From Voacanga thouarsii (lineage: Eukaryota > Streptophyta > Magnoliopsida > Gentianales > Apocynaceae), in NCBI GenBank assembly GCA_026120185.1, contig JANUWF010001218.1:1922001-1986000 (forward strand): a stretch of 64,000 nucleotides of DNA, read 5' to 3'. Positions 1 through 11,012 of this stretch are shown piece after piece. Each line of letters opens with the position of its first letter. Positions within the stretch are counted from its first letter, which is position 1. A program made the translations under genes and the position numbers. The notes beneath the pieces are model-generated. The model made no database searches, was not told the origin of the DNA, and saw only the letters and a program-made list of their open reading frames with translations.

Positions 1-894
1 AGGAAATAAAAAAATACTGGCTTTTTCGAAAAATAAAAAAAAATTATGATTAACAATGGATAGATGCATCACAAACAAAAAGTACACCCATACAAAGTAC
101 ACAGGGCAATTAACAGTCCCCTCCAAATCCCAATTTCCAGAATCTGCTTCCTCAAAATATCGCACTAGTCCTGGAAGAAGCATGATGCTAGAGAAACCTA
201 CAGTTTAGAAATATCTTGGATCAAACATCATGCTTGATTAGCTTGCATAAGTTGTATGATTTGAATGGACATGCTTTATTCCAATAGAAATTTATCCAAA
301 TCGGTTTAGCTTTAGCAACACTAAGCTTTAGCATTAAGTATTAGAAGTCTGATTTGGTTTCCTTTGCATAACATTAAGCTTGATAAATAGACTTTTATTT
401 GATAGGGTTGTAAAAACATATTTTAAGAATACAGTTGTCTCCGACTTTTTTAAGTCTCAAAAGGTTCTTGCCTAAGATCCAACATCAATGCATGAGCTGT
501 AAATGTTTGAATGCCCAATAACACAAAATTGAAAATAAATAAATAGATAAATAAAGAAGGAAAAAGGATAGGTTTCTGAAATTCACTAACTGTACAATAA
601 AATTCAGTCCAAGAAAATGGTAAAAGATGAACATTATTAAGGCCAAATTATAAAAATGCAAACTTACATAATTCACTGAATAAGTTATTGGGCAAATGCA
701 AAATGAGGCCAACATACTTACAAAATAGGGACACATACTGATATTGTATCTTTAGGATGAAGAGACTAACTTCATCACCCGTATACCTCATCAAGTTATC
801 AAATGTTTTGCAGCCTTCATGAAGCCAAGAAAGCCAGGCTAGATATTTAATATAAAATGTAAAGAATATAAGAAACAACACAGAAGTTAAGCAC
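1..894 (-). other. Intron 3 of the HD-domain gene (no exon recognised)
   Basis: This is AT-rich sequence downstream of the exon 3 donor at 894-893. I looked on the minus strand for the next conserved family block (VGDITPSDG and the following Arg/Glu-rich helix) and did not find it. Two short open frames at 485-881 have no family motifs. It is most simply a long intron whose far end is outside the window. Confidence 0.5.
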
Positions 895-3800
895 CTTCTG
901 CAATATCATGAACAATTGCTATCTTGATACACCTGTACCACATTTAAATTAAAAAAAAAAGGATTTAATTAATAGGACATTATGCAAGTGAAGAGAAATA
1001 TCAACCATATGATCTAGAATAAACAATATATATCAAATCCCCTAGCTCCTTGAGAGGAATTAGGGACTACATCTATGCTCAGCACTCAATGTTCCTGGAA
1101 GGGAGTATCTTTTTATGAACGTTTTGGTAATAAATAATTTCTCCTGCAATAGCTAGACATACAGTTTGCATATCTAAGATATTTGGATGATAGCAAGTTT
1201 CAACAAGAAGACCTGTGAGGGTATCAAGGAATTTACATAACCACACTCATTAAAGCATCAGCAACATGCTAAGACTGTCGCCAAAGGAAGCTGTTAGGTA
1301 GGATCAAACTCAACAAACCCTTAATTCCACAATATGGAATCAGCAACATGAATCCTTTCATTCATGATCTTTGCAGTTCTATCTAGCAGCATTTATGCAG
1401 GAAAACTAAGAAAAACCAAAATTTAAAGCCAAAGGTCTGTAGATGTTCAGAGACCAAAATATTTAGCTGAATAGGATCTAGAAAATGTATAGAAAGGAAA
1501 GAAAAGATTAAGATGATTTGATGTTTTACAAATTGTGCTTTGAATTAACCAAGGGTAACCAAATTAAGATCGCTCAAGCTATAATTAAGCTTCAAAAGCT
1601 CCACCTGGATCCATAAATCCTAAAGCTAATCTTCTTTATGCATTTAAAAAATGTAAAGACTTTCAAAGCTAACCCTCTTTCTAACACAAAATTATATTTA
1701 GAAACTCCTATCTTGGACAAAAAAAATTGGTTTGATTTTCCTTGAACCACTAAATCCAAAATTTTGAAATATGATTAGCAATCTAATCCCACAAATGGCC
1801 TTGAAAAAACTAAGTGAATAAAACTTAAAATGGTCAAGCTTCATTTAAGACTGAAATTTGTCACTCAAATGACTTTTATCAAACCCATTAAGGAATTTAC
1901 ATACAAATATTATCCTTCTTATTTACCTAAATCCATGTTTTTTCTGGTATTCCACATGCTCTACTTCTTAGTATTAACAATTATGTCAGCCTTCATAGTT
2001 ACCACTGATATCTGCCTCCTTTGAAATGCATGAGAAATCTGACTCTATTAATTTGCCTTCTTTTGCCAAATTTGGAATATGTGGCAAGAGAAAAAAAATT
2101 ATGGACAATAAAATGTCAGTTGATGTAGCTTTAAAGAACAGCACTTGAAGACACTATGAAGCACTTCTGCACATGTAACTGCACATTTGAACTCAAAACG
2201 CCCATCACCCCTAACTCAACAGGCCAAAAATGGAAAAAGCATAAAACAGGAATAGTTTCACAGAACATTCGTAAGGAAAGGAAAAAATATCTGCAAACAT
2301 GCAGTATAAATAGCATTAACACAATCAGGTGATACAATTGTCAGAATATTCGATTCTAGTTGGTTTCGGAAAAGAATCAAGAAGCAATGAGAAGAGTGAG
2401 AAACCTAGACTGTTTTCAATTCATCATGCCTTGCATGGAGCTATAACATACTAATTGATATGAATGCATACAAAATATATAAAAAAAAAAAAAGCAAAGT
2501 CAGCATTTTGGATAAGTGCAACCTTTCCCTGTTAACACCAGGGATGTCCTTAGCAATCAAAGCCATCAAGGCCATACGGTACATATGATCAGCAATCGAC
2601 TCTGGACCTTTTATGGCATGATTGATCCATCCCTTACGCTTTGTGGTCTCCAGTGAGAGAGAAGAGAGAGGCAAAGAGAGATGAGTCAAAATTTTCCTCT
2701 AGGCAAACAAATAACGTGGCAGGGAATGGTGGGTTATAATAGGAAAGATACGCAAAGCAAATCTACAGAAATACAATGGAAAATTGAATCATTTCAACAA
2801 AGGAAAATGCGTTGGAGAATTCATATATAAATGTTTTTCATTTTCATGGCAATTACAATTGTCAGCTAATGAATGACAGTATAGCACCTTAATGATAAGT
2901 TTAGTTCACATTAAAGGTCTCCATACTTCAGGTAGCTTTACCCTCTATATTACATGACAAAGTAACCAGACAACTCTTGAGCATCTCTCCTTTTCCTTGT
3001 TTACTATTGTTAAACTAATTAACAAAGCTTCAGCAAGCCAAGAGCAACAATCTCAATTCCATCATTTGGCAGCAAATATGTTTAATCCTCCAGTGTATTC
3101 CTCTTTATAAAGTCAACTAGGTGACAAGAAAAAGACCAATTAACTTCATTTCGTTCTGAAAAGCAACAACCTTGTAAACAAAGCCATTCTCGACATATAA
3201 TCATTGCATGATCCTGCCCTTACAATTCAAGGTCCTAAGGCATAAATTCACAACCAATACCAAACGCAACCCAGCAAGCAAACTTGGCATCAACCATTAC
3301 TCCAGACCCTACCTTCCCTACGTCACATCCCATTTACTAAATTCCATTTATTCTGGCCAAAATATTTAGACAAGGTAAATTTGACTTTCTTTTGCAAATT
3401 GTTTTACCTTTTTAAAATTCATTTTGCTTATCATATTATAACTACATGCCCGAATACACCATGCTTTTTCTAGTTTTAACTCTTTCAGTAACTTCAGCAG
3501 AACATTATTCAGAAATACACCACACTTTACCTCCCAAATTCACTTAACTAGTGAAATACTACCTCCCACACCCGCCCCCCCACCCCCCCCCACTCCCCCC
3601 CAAAAAAAAAAACTCATTAAGGGAGAAAAAAAAAATCTTTGATTAGCAATTCCAAAACCCCATCACAAAATAGTTCGACAGAATAAAGATGTCATGTAAT
3701 CAAGAGTCTCATAATTCATAGTTCAGATAACATGCATGTTTTTCCAGCCATTTAACCCCAGACAACAACTCAGGGGAATGATCTCTAAGAAAAGAAATAG

Positions 3801-4163
3801 AGTGACACGGACATACACAAGCGCATGCATACACAGAACTACCTTTAGACGATGGCACAAAGTCAGAAAATCAATTGCAGAGGAATGAGAAGAAGCAGAC
3901 GCCTGAGGATCATGAACATCGGGCATATGGGCTGGGGTCTTGGACCCAGATTCTGACCCGACTCTATTCTGATCCGAGATAACAGAATCCAAATTGGGAT
4001 TATGGCAACCAACACAAACTAATGTTTTGCCCAATCGAGCATAGCAAAATGGAATCTTTACTGAAATTCGACGAAAACGAGGGAGCGTTGAAGAACGGCT
4101 TCGCAGTAGGGAAGAAGAACGAGATGAATGTGAAGGAGATGGGCTTGTTGCAACTGCTGCCAT
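895..4163 (-). CDS. HDDC2: HD-domain 5'-deoxynucleotidase-like gene (HDDC2/YfbR family), 5' part
   Basis: Family role: metal-dependent phosphohydrolases that remove the phosphate from deoxynucleoside monophosphates. Seen: exon 1 is 3843-4163, exon 2 is 2523-2647 and exon 3 is 895-932. All visible splice sites are GT/AG and the phases join cleanly (AAG|ACC; then GAA-AG|G-TGT). The joined protein contains [19 protein letters not shown], the helix [14 protein letters not shown] and IVHDIAE, which supply the first metal-binding His and the His-Asp pair of the HD fold. The Ser/Arg-rich first ~50 residues look like a chloroplast transit peptide. I chose the ATG at 4163; the open frame extends two codons further to a GTG, which plants do not normally use. 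The continuing VGDITP-type exon is not recognisable at 1-894, so it is probably off the left edge. No stop or frameshift is seen in the exons, so the gene may be functional. Confidence 0.85.
3569..3612. repeat. C-rich then A-rich homopolymer tract in intron 1
   Basis: Runs of 6 to 10 cytosines separated by single bases are followed by a run of about ten adenines. The tract lies inside intron 1 (2648-3842) of the HD-domain gene. It is prone to length change and sequencing error, and no function is visible. Confidence 0.8.
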
Positions 4164-4436
4164 TTTCACATAGAAGCTGGAAAAGAAGCTTTAGCGTAAT
4201 CAAATTGTTCTGTATCTTGATTATGGCGTTATGGAAAGCTTGCTCTGCGGTGTGCTGTTGGTTTCAGGCAAGAGGGAGAAGGAGGTGGTCGGCAGTCCGA
4301 ATTCCGAAAGTGGGGCCGGTTTGTTGGGCTTTCTTTGTTTCATTGAGGGTTGAGATGGTCTCAATTGTTAAAAGCCTGTCCGTTTCTTGTTTCCAAATAG
4401 AATTATGGGGTATATTCTTTTTTTTTAAAGGAAAGC
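4164..4436 (-). promoter_or_regulatory. 5' flank and probable 5' UTR/promoter of the HD gene
   Basis: This stretch lies directly upstream of the chosen ATG and ends at the first hairpin MITE. It is richer in G+C than the sequence beyond it. I see no convincing TATA box. The plus-strand open frame covering 4022-4444 overlaps exon 1 in antisense and resembles nothing, so I treat the region as upstream DNA of the minus-strand gene. Confidence 0.35.
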
Positions 4437-4672
4437 CAAATTAATTATTAAGATTTAGAATTTATAATATTTTCGTTTTTAATTATTTTTTTATCGCTAT
4501 AATCTCTAATAATTTTTCTGTCATTATAATCTATAATTTTCTTATTTCTAGTGTAATATATTGAGAATTATAATAGTAAAAAAAAAATCATTATGAACTA
4601 TAACAATAAAAAAATTGTCATTAAAAAGGAAAATATTATAAATTTAAAATTTTAAAGACTAAATATACTCTT
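4437..4672. mobile_element. Hairpin (foldback) MITE, copy 1
   Basis: The left arm, about 4440-4552, is an imperfect reverse complement of the right arm, about 4553-4672. Matching blocks include TTTATAATATTTTC near the outer end and ATTATAAT-type blocks inside, with almost no spacer. A T-run followed by AAAGGA occurs just outside the left arm (about 4418-4431) and at the right end (about 4671-4683), and may be the target duplication. There is no coding capacity. It is related to the next element by its shared outer block around TTTATAATATT. Confidence 0.6.
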
Positions 4673-4703
4673 TTTTTAAAGGATAAAGTATTTATAAGGA
4701 AAT

Positions 4704-5096
4704 TAGTCTATTTATCTATAAAATTTGAGATTTATAATATTTGTGTCCTTAATAATTTTTTTTATCGTTATAGTTTTTAATAAAATTATAATCCGTTAAG
4801 TGATTTCAATTCTTTTTTTCAATATAAATTTTAGTCAAAAAATTCATCTCATTACATGTGATTTTTTATTTTAGAAATAAAGAATTGATATGCCTTTTTT
4901 GCCTTTTAAAAAAACCGTGTCTATGGTGAGTGATTTTTTTTTTTTTTTTTTATTGTCAGAGTTTACACCAAAAAAAAGTTTGAAATCACTTGGTACGTTA
5001 TAATTTTATTAAGGATCATAATAGTAAAAAAAATTATTAAAGATAAAAGTATTACAAACCCCAAATTTTAAAGACTAAATAGATAACTTTCGTACT
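4704..5096. mobile_element. Hairpin MITE, copy 2, longer loop
   Basis: Left arm 4704-4808 and right arm about 4978-5096 are reverse complements over roughly 100 bases with scattered mismatches. Shared blocks include TTTAATAAAATTATAA and AAGTGATTTCAA. The loop of about 170 bases contains a long T run (4936-4952). The outer ends carry a TCTATTTA block on both sides, consistent with terminal inverted repeats. There is no open frame. The superfamily was not determined. Confidence 0.65.
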
Positions 5097-5600
5097 TATA
5101 AATCGGCATAAATTAATCACTAAAATTATTTGCAAAAATTTGTTTAGATTTACATTTGCATATTAGATTTATTAATCAGGGGTGAAGAAAAATCTCTCCA
5201 ATAAGTTTTTTTTTTCCTTTTTGAAATTCCAAAAGATAATATATTTAAAAAAAAAGTTGTAGGGAGATTTTAAATGGCACATATAACAATATAAATAGTA
5301 TATGACTAACAGGTTAACATCCCCGTCGTACAAAATCTTATAGCTTACACCTATCATGACTACCAAATGGGTAGGCCAATTATCTCTTTGTTTGAAGAAA
5401 AAGAATATTAGAAATAAGTGAATAAAGAGGTAAACTATGTGTTATGAACAAGGTTCCCCATGCAAGAAAGATCCAACTCTGTGTTGCTAATTTGCTTAAT
5501 TGTAGATAAGGATGAAATCATAACCTTAGAGAGAAGAAGATATAATTTCAAGTTGCATTTGAATTTGGATTAATTTGAAATATTAATTTTATCTTCTACC
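5097..5600. other. Intergenic spacer, nothing recognised
   Basis: AT-rich sequence between the second MITE and the solo LTR. The minus-strand open frame at 5172-5366 is low-complexity and matches no family I know. Confidence 0.5.
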
Positions 5601-6557
5601 TGTTAGATATAGGGTACTGACAAACACAGATAGGCAACTCAATTGAATTGAACAAGTATCGTCTATACCCAACTAGGACTCTAACAAATGCAATTATTAA
5701 ATATCAATAAAGCCGGCAAAGCCAAATAGTCCAAGTGTAAAGAAACTAGACAAAATTTAAAATTAACAGATAAGTCAGTAATGGACCTGAGAGACTTGTT
5801 CGCGGTTCCGCCTAAACGTACTCGGCACTGACCCTACTAGACGTACCCGGTGCCGGCTCTCTTTTGGACAAGCTGCGACGCGACGGATAGAAACGGACCG
5901 AATCACCAGTTCAATACTGGTTTGCCTTCAAGAAGTTATTCACCCCACTCCAGTGCTATGGGTACAGCGATTCTTCTTACAAGATAAGACGGTCTCAGAT
6001 TGCCGTCGACGCACTTCAATTGCAATCACCTTGAAAATCTTCTCAGTTTACCGGTCTTGTTTAGTCAGAAAACTATGGGTCGTGATAGGGAGAATAGAAG
6101 AGGCGAATTTTCTCTCAAGGAAGCAAAACTCGGGAAAAAAAAACCAGAACCCTGTGGCAACCCTATTATTTTTCTTTTAATATCGCCTCTAGGAAAAATT
6201 AAAACCCAATCTGAATTAGGAGACCTTAATTCCAATTAGTTTTTAATGTTTTCCTTTTCCTTTTCAAGTTAGAGTTAATTGGGTTAAATAAAAAGAGAGA
6301 ATCATGAAAACATGGTCCAAGCCTGAGCCGGGGCCAGTGGCGTGCACATGTGGTAGCCCCACTACTTTGAGCTTTTCTATCAAGTCTATAGAAAAGCCTT
6401 TTAGTATATAAAGGCTTCCACACTCCTCAACTTTTCCCATATGGGACTCATGTCTAATATGAATTTCCAAATGGTTAAACACCCAACTTTAATGACATTT
6501 AATTATAAATTCCCACCATAAAAATGGCTTCTATCACAATCAAAACAATCTCTAACA
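5601..6557 (-). mobile_element. Probable solo LTR, minus orientation
   Basis: The segment begins TGTTAGATATAGGG and ends CAATCTCTAACA, so it has TG...CA ends with a short TGTTAGA/TCTAACA inverted repeat. On the minus strand there is a TATA-like CCTTTATATACTA motif (about 6401-6413) followed by a leader-like region, as in the U3/R part of an LTR. No internal region adjoins either end. The flanks (CTACC left, TGTCA right) do not match, so a target duplication is not visible; the copy may be old or truncated. Copia element 1 sits 7 bases to its right. Confidence 0.5.
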
Positions 6558-6564
6558 TGTCAAG

Positions 6565-8410
6565 TGTTGGAATATATGCTCTCTAGACTAGTTTATCTGA
6601 TGTGATTATCGGATTTATTAATAAAAGAATTTATTCTCAAAATTTATTTGTGAATTTACATTTTATTTGTGCACGATTTTCGTTTGGAAAGGACTCATTA
6701 TGTTTAATTAAGTGATCCATGTGATTGGTGGTCTTTCACAGTAAGGTATGGATCACGGGTTACTTAATACATAAATATTTGTTTTTAACTGATTGATGAG
6801 AATGAGAATCTCATTATGTATAGGTTATTGTGTTATGAATTCTAAATGGAGAATAACTTACCTTTAGTCAGTAAGTAGTCCACCTACTTTATAGCATGAG
6901 CGTATTTCGAATACGTAGAATAGGACCTGTAATAGTGGTTTTTAAAAGTACTATTTAAAAGAAACCTAGAGTATTACTGCTATAGCGTAGACTAATATTC
7001 TACCGCTTGAGTATGAGTTGGAAGTCTGACAAAACTAGAAGTATATACTTTGATATACTGTAGTTGAGGTTCTTTCGTAGAACCAATATATTAATATGTT
7101 GGCTATATGTGACTAGTTAGTTAAGACAGACTTGTATAAGATAACTTCTACGCTATATCGCCTCTTGTGACTGTTCATATGATCTAATTATCCAGGGCTT
7201 TGGGAACATAACTTGGATGTTTACTTTAGGGTAGCTTCCTTGAAAAGTTAAAACATTCCAGGAGTCGTGGATCATTGGACTAAAGATCTAAGGATGGTAG
7301 ATATTTTATTAAAGAGGTGTTAGTACACTCATCCTCTCTAATTGCACGGCGATACGTAGAGGGGTATTTTAGTCATTACACCTGTAGGTCGAAGACTTTG
7401 CTAACGCAGTATTATCCTTGGGGTCAATATTTCCTTATGGTGATACTAGAAAATATTTAAAATATAAAATATAGCTATTTATATAGTAGATGTATTTTGG
7501 TTATTTTAGTAACCAAGGCGGTGTGTCTTTTGGTCTCCAAAATGACCCTTAAGTCATGAAAGATTTGGGTTAAGGAATTGGTCTTGATAATTATGAATTT
7601 TATTTTATTAGTCTAATTTATTATTGGATTAGAATAAAATAAAAGGTTCGAGAGAGAATATTTATTTTATGTAGTTTAATTGGTTAATTAATTATTCAGG
7701 GCCATGATTGAATAATTAGAAAATTAATCTAGATATAAACTAGATAAAAGGTATGAAATTTTATATTGGTCTATTTAAGCTTGTTAATTATTTATTGGGC
7801 TGTTTAAGGAAGCCCAGAAAATAAATAATTGAGATTTTATTGTTTATAGGTGTTCAAGCCCAAGAATAAATAATTTTATCTGGCTCAATGAATAAGACCA
7901 AGGGTAAAAAAAATAATTATTAAATTAATTAATTAATTAAAATAAAAACAAAAAATAAAAAGACAACAGGGGATGGATCCCGTGTTGTTCTGCGTGAAGG
8001 ATAACAGAAAATATGAATGCTTTCTGTTTTCACGTAGATGGCTTTACTCTCTCAACGAATGTGGAAAGGAAATGATAAAGGCTATTCATGCTCTCTGTAA
8101 TGTAGTCTTCTTAATTTTCCAAAATCACAGAAACCCAACTAAAGTTTCGTTTGACGAAGAAGCCTTCAAAGGCTTGTTAAAACTCAATTTTTAAGCATTC
8201 ATAGACTGTTCTAGGGCACCATTTCAGAAGATCAAAGGTTTCGCGTAAATGAAACGCAGTAGACATTTATAAGGACGTGATCTAATAGCCTCAAGTATCT
8301 TAGTACAGACATCTACACCAGTGCAAATAGGGCCATTCAATCACAGAGGTAAATTTTTCGTTCTCCTAGCATGCTTTCGTTTTGATGATTTTTGCCATTT
8401 TAATCCTTTA
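6565..8410 (+). repeat. 5' LTR of copia element 1
   Basis: It begins TGTTGGAATATATGC and ends TTAATCCTTTA; the 3' copy ends TTAATCCTTCA, so the final CA has become TA here. Length is about 1846 bases. The open frame at 7973-8194 also occurs in the 3' LTR (17292-17504) with substitutions. It is therefore LTR sequence, not a separate gene. Confidence 0.92.
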
Positions 8411-8411
8411 A

Positions 8412-8425
8412 TTAGTATTAGAGCC
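8412..8425 (+). promoter_or_regulatory. Primer-binding site, initiator tRNA-Met type (mutated)
   Basis: TTAGTATTAGAGCC follows the 5' LTR directly. It is a decayed form of the usual copia TGGTATCAGAGCC, which is preserved in element B at 27130-27142. It would prime minus-strand synthesis with the initiator methionine tRNA. Confidence 0.8.
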
Positions 8426-8714
8426 ATGGTTTGGCAAATATAGGAAGCATCCTAGGCTTAACTAAAACAAGAAAATATTTGTTTTGGTTGAAATCTATGA
8501 TCCTTCGTGTTTACTGGTATAGGTAGTTTCATTGTAAGCTTCGCGAGTGGAAGCATAGGAACAATGTATTTTACTTGATTTCATAGATATCGTGTAAGTC
8601 CAGTGTTTTTAAGGGTATAAGCGGTTGTTTGGATGAGTTTTGATTGAAAATGGAAGAAAAAATTGAAACCAGTACGCAGAAAAAAATTCTAGAGAAGAAA
8701 GTACTGTGTAATCC

Positions 8715-8975
8715 AATCGAGCTGAGCCGAGCCACATCTGGTTGAGTGTGGAGCCGCGCATTGAGCCGAGCATCCATCCACGAGCCGCAGCACCTTTTCC
8801 CCTAGCGAGGAAAGCTTCCTCGTGGAAGCTTTAGCTTTGGCTTCCATGAGGAAGCAATTCTCCAATTTGCGTTTTTGCAAATTGGAGATTGTCGCAATTA
8901 GCAATTTTGACTGCGGCAAGGGGCAGGTCGCAGGCTCCTACTTGGATCTAGCCCATGGGTTCTCCCATGGGGCCG
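8715..8975 (+). other. GC-rich hairpin array in the leader of copia element 1
   Basis: In an AT-rich leader this stretch packs several short inverted repeats. GAGGAAAGCTTCCTC lies at 8807-8821. TCTCCAATTTGC (8859-8870) pairs with GCAAATTGGAGA (8877-8888), a perfect 12-base stem with a 6-base loop. CCCATGGG occurs twice (8952-8959 and 8964-8971). GAGCCGAGCC/GAGCCG units repeat before them. It lies a few hundred bases after the primer-binding site, where packaging or dimerisation structures would be expected; that role is inference. Confidence 0.55.
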
Positions 8976-10178
8976 TGATCCAGTGTGGTGGGTGCACTGG
9001 ACCCGACCCGAATTAATTTTTTTTTTTTAATTTTTAGTCCCACACCAAGAGAAGTTATTTTTATTGCAATAATTAATATTCTTTGAATATTTTGCATAAA
9101 AATAATAGTAAAGGAAATTTTAGGATTAAACAAGATCATTAATTAATTAATGTGTTTAATTCTATTATTTGGATATTTAGGTTAAAAGAATAGAGAAGTA
9201 TGAAAACGTTTACAATTTTCTAACATACTTATTTCTTTGTGTACCTTATGTGTGCATTTTCTCAAAGATCAAAATCTTTAGGAATTTTGACAAAGAAAAA
9301 TATTTTTCTTAAATCAAATTGTTAATTTTAATTCAAACAAAAATTAATTCTTAGATATTTTCTTAAAGGATTTTATCCTTGAAATAAAAAATATATTAGA
9401 TTTAGATATTTTTGTGAATTAAAATAGAAAACCATTTTGATTGAATTTTAACAAGAAAAATTATTTTTGTCAAATTAAACTTGAGATCAAAATCTCTCGA
9501 AAGTTTTATTGAAAATTTTTGAAATTATTAAGTTTATTAACTTAAATAAAATTAATCTATGAAAAAATTTCTCAAAGGATATAAACCTTGACATAAAATT
9601 TTTTATAAGTTTAGATATTTTATTTTGAATTAAAAGAAAACTTAATTGAAATTTTCAAAATATATTTTCCAAGAAAAACCCTTATTTTAAAATATGAAGT
9701 GGGAGAGGGGTTCCAACGGCCTCACAGCTTCCATCACGATCCTTATTAGAGATCGTGGGTCCCCTCGTGTCACCCTAGGAGTGAACCCGTATAGGATGGG
9801 GATACCACAAGGATCTAGAACTAATAGATGGATGTAATTAATAACCCGGGACACGTGCTATGATCGGCCAGCCCACATTGGAGGTTATAGTACGAGGAAT
9901 ATCCATAGGAAATGAGAAGAAATGGTCATCCCACGATAGAGTTATCTTCTAGATCATTACCTAAAAGGAAAATTAATTTGTGGTGGTTAATACACTTAAC
10001 TTAGAAAATTGTTAATCTTCCCAATAAGTTATGTCAGTCTTTCTAAGAGCTAAAATTAATCATATTAAAGATAATAGTGATAGGGTTAACTATTATCGAA
10101 ATTAATATGAGGATAAAGTCGCAAATTTATTTTATTTTTTCACAAACTGAATTTTCTTTTATTTTCGTTATTTTAGAA
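8976..10178 (+). other. Untranslated leader of copia element 1
   Basis: Long 5' leader between the hairpin array and gag. It is AT-rich, with a GC-richer block around 9700-9910 that includes a CACGATC/GATCGTG stem (9733-9755). No gene is seen. Confidence 0.6.
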
Positions 10179-10964
10179 ATGGTTGATGGAGGTTCTTTCA
10201 GTCATTTGGCCGTTATTCTTCGTAAGAATAAGTTAACGGGTCCGAATTATGTGGACTGAAAAAAGAACTTAGACATAATACTTACTACCGAGGAGTATAA
10301 GCATGTCCTTTTTGAAACCTCCCCTGTTATCGGGGAGGGTTACACTGCTGACGAGCGCAAGGCTAAGAAAGTATGGAAGAACGCCAACGAAGTGGCTCGA
10401 TGCTATATGTTAGCTTCCATGTCTAATGTGTTCCAGTCAAAACATGAGTATATGGTCACTACATATGATATTGGCCAATCATTAGCCACGATGTTTGTTG
10501 ATAAGAGTCGGCTCGCAAGGCAGGAAGCTCTTAGTACGATCATAAATACTAAGATAGCTGAGTGAATATCAGTCAGAGAGTATATGTTCAAAATGATTGT
10601 TGCTTTCAAGGAAGCGAAAGTCTTAGGGGTTATTATTGACCCTGAGAGCTAAGTGGACATAGTTCTCGAATCTCTGCCGGGCTCTTTTACTCAGTGCAAG
10701 TTGAACTACAACATGAACAAATTGAACATGACTTTAACTGAGTTAATAAAAGAGCTCCAAGTGGTGGAGAAGGTCATGAAACCACAGTCCAAGGCTATAA
10801 TTATTTGGACTTTTTCTTCTAGAACTGGACCCAAACCCAAGAAGTTCAAGAAGAAGAAGGAAAACGCACAGGCCCAACCTAAGAACCAGCCCAACAAGTC
10901 TAAAGGCAAATGCTTCAAATGCGGGCAGAAGGGACACTGGAAAAAGGAGTGTCCAAAACTTTAG
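10179..10964 (+). pseudogene. gag: gag of copia element 1
   Basis: Structural capsid/nucleocapsid protein of the retrotransposon particle. The frame starts with ATG at 10179 and reads MVDGGSFSHLAVILRKNKLT, followed by the GPNYVDW-type copia gag helix whose Trp codon is now TGA (10257-10259). It ends in a lysine-rich tail and a CCHC zinc knuckle, CFKCGQKGHWKKEC, near 10908-10955. One frame covers the whole gene, interrupted by three in-frame stops (near 10257, 10563 and 10650), two of them TGA at expected Trp positions. No frameshift is obvious. Confidence 0.85.
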
Positions 10965-11012
10965 GCCAAGAAAAATCCTACAGGTATTATTCTCTATCTA
11001 GAGTCTATTTCA

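Noticed and set aside
485..881. Minus-strand short frames as the next HD-gene exon
   Set aside because: They lack the VGDITP block and any HD-family pattern.
4164..4169. GTG two codons upstream as the start of the HD protein
   Set aside because: Not a normal plant start; the ATG at 4163 has a good context and a plastid-type leader follows.
4022..4444. 140-codon plus-strand frame opposite HD exon 1
   Set aside because: Antisense to a well-supported exon and without recognisable domains.
7973..8194. 73-codon frame as a small gene
   Set aside because: Lies in the copia 1 LTR and is repeated at 17292-17504 with substitutions.
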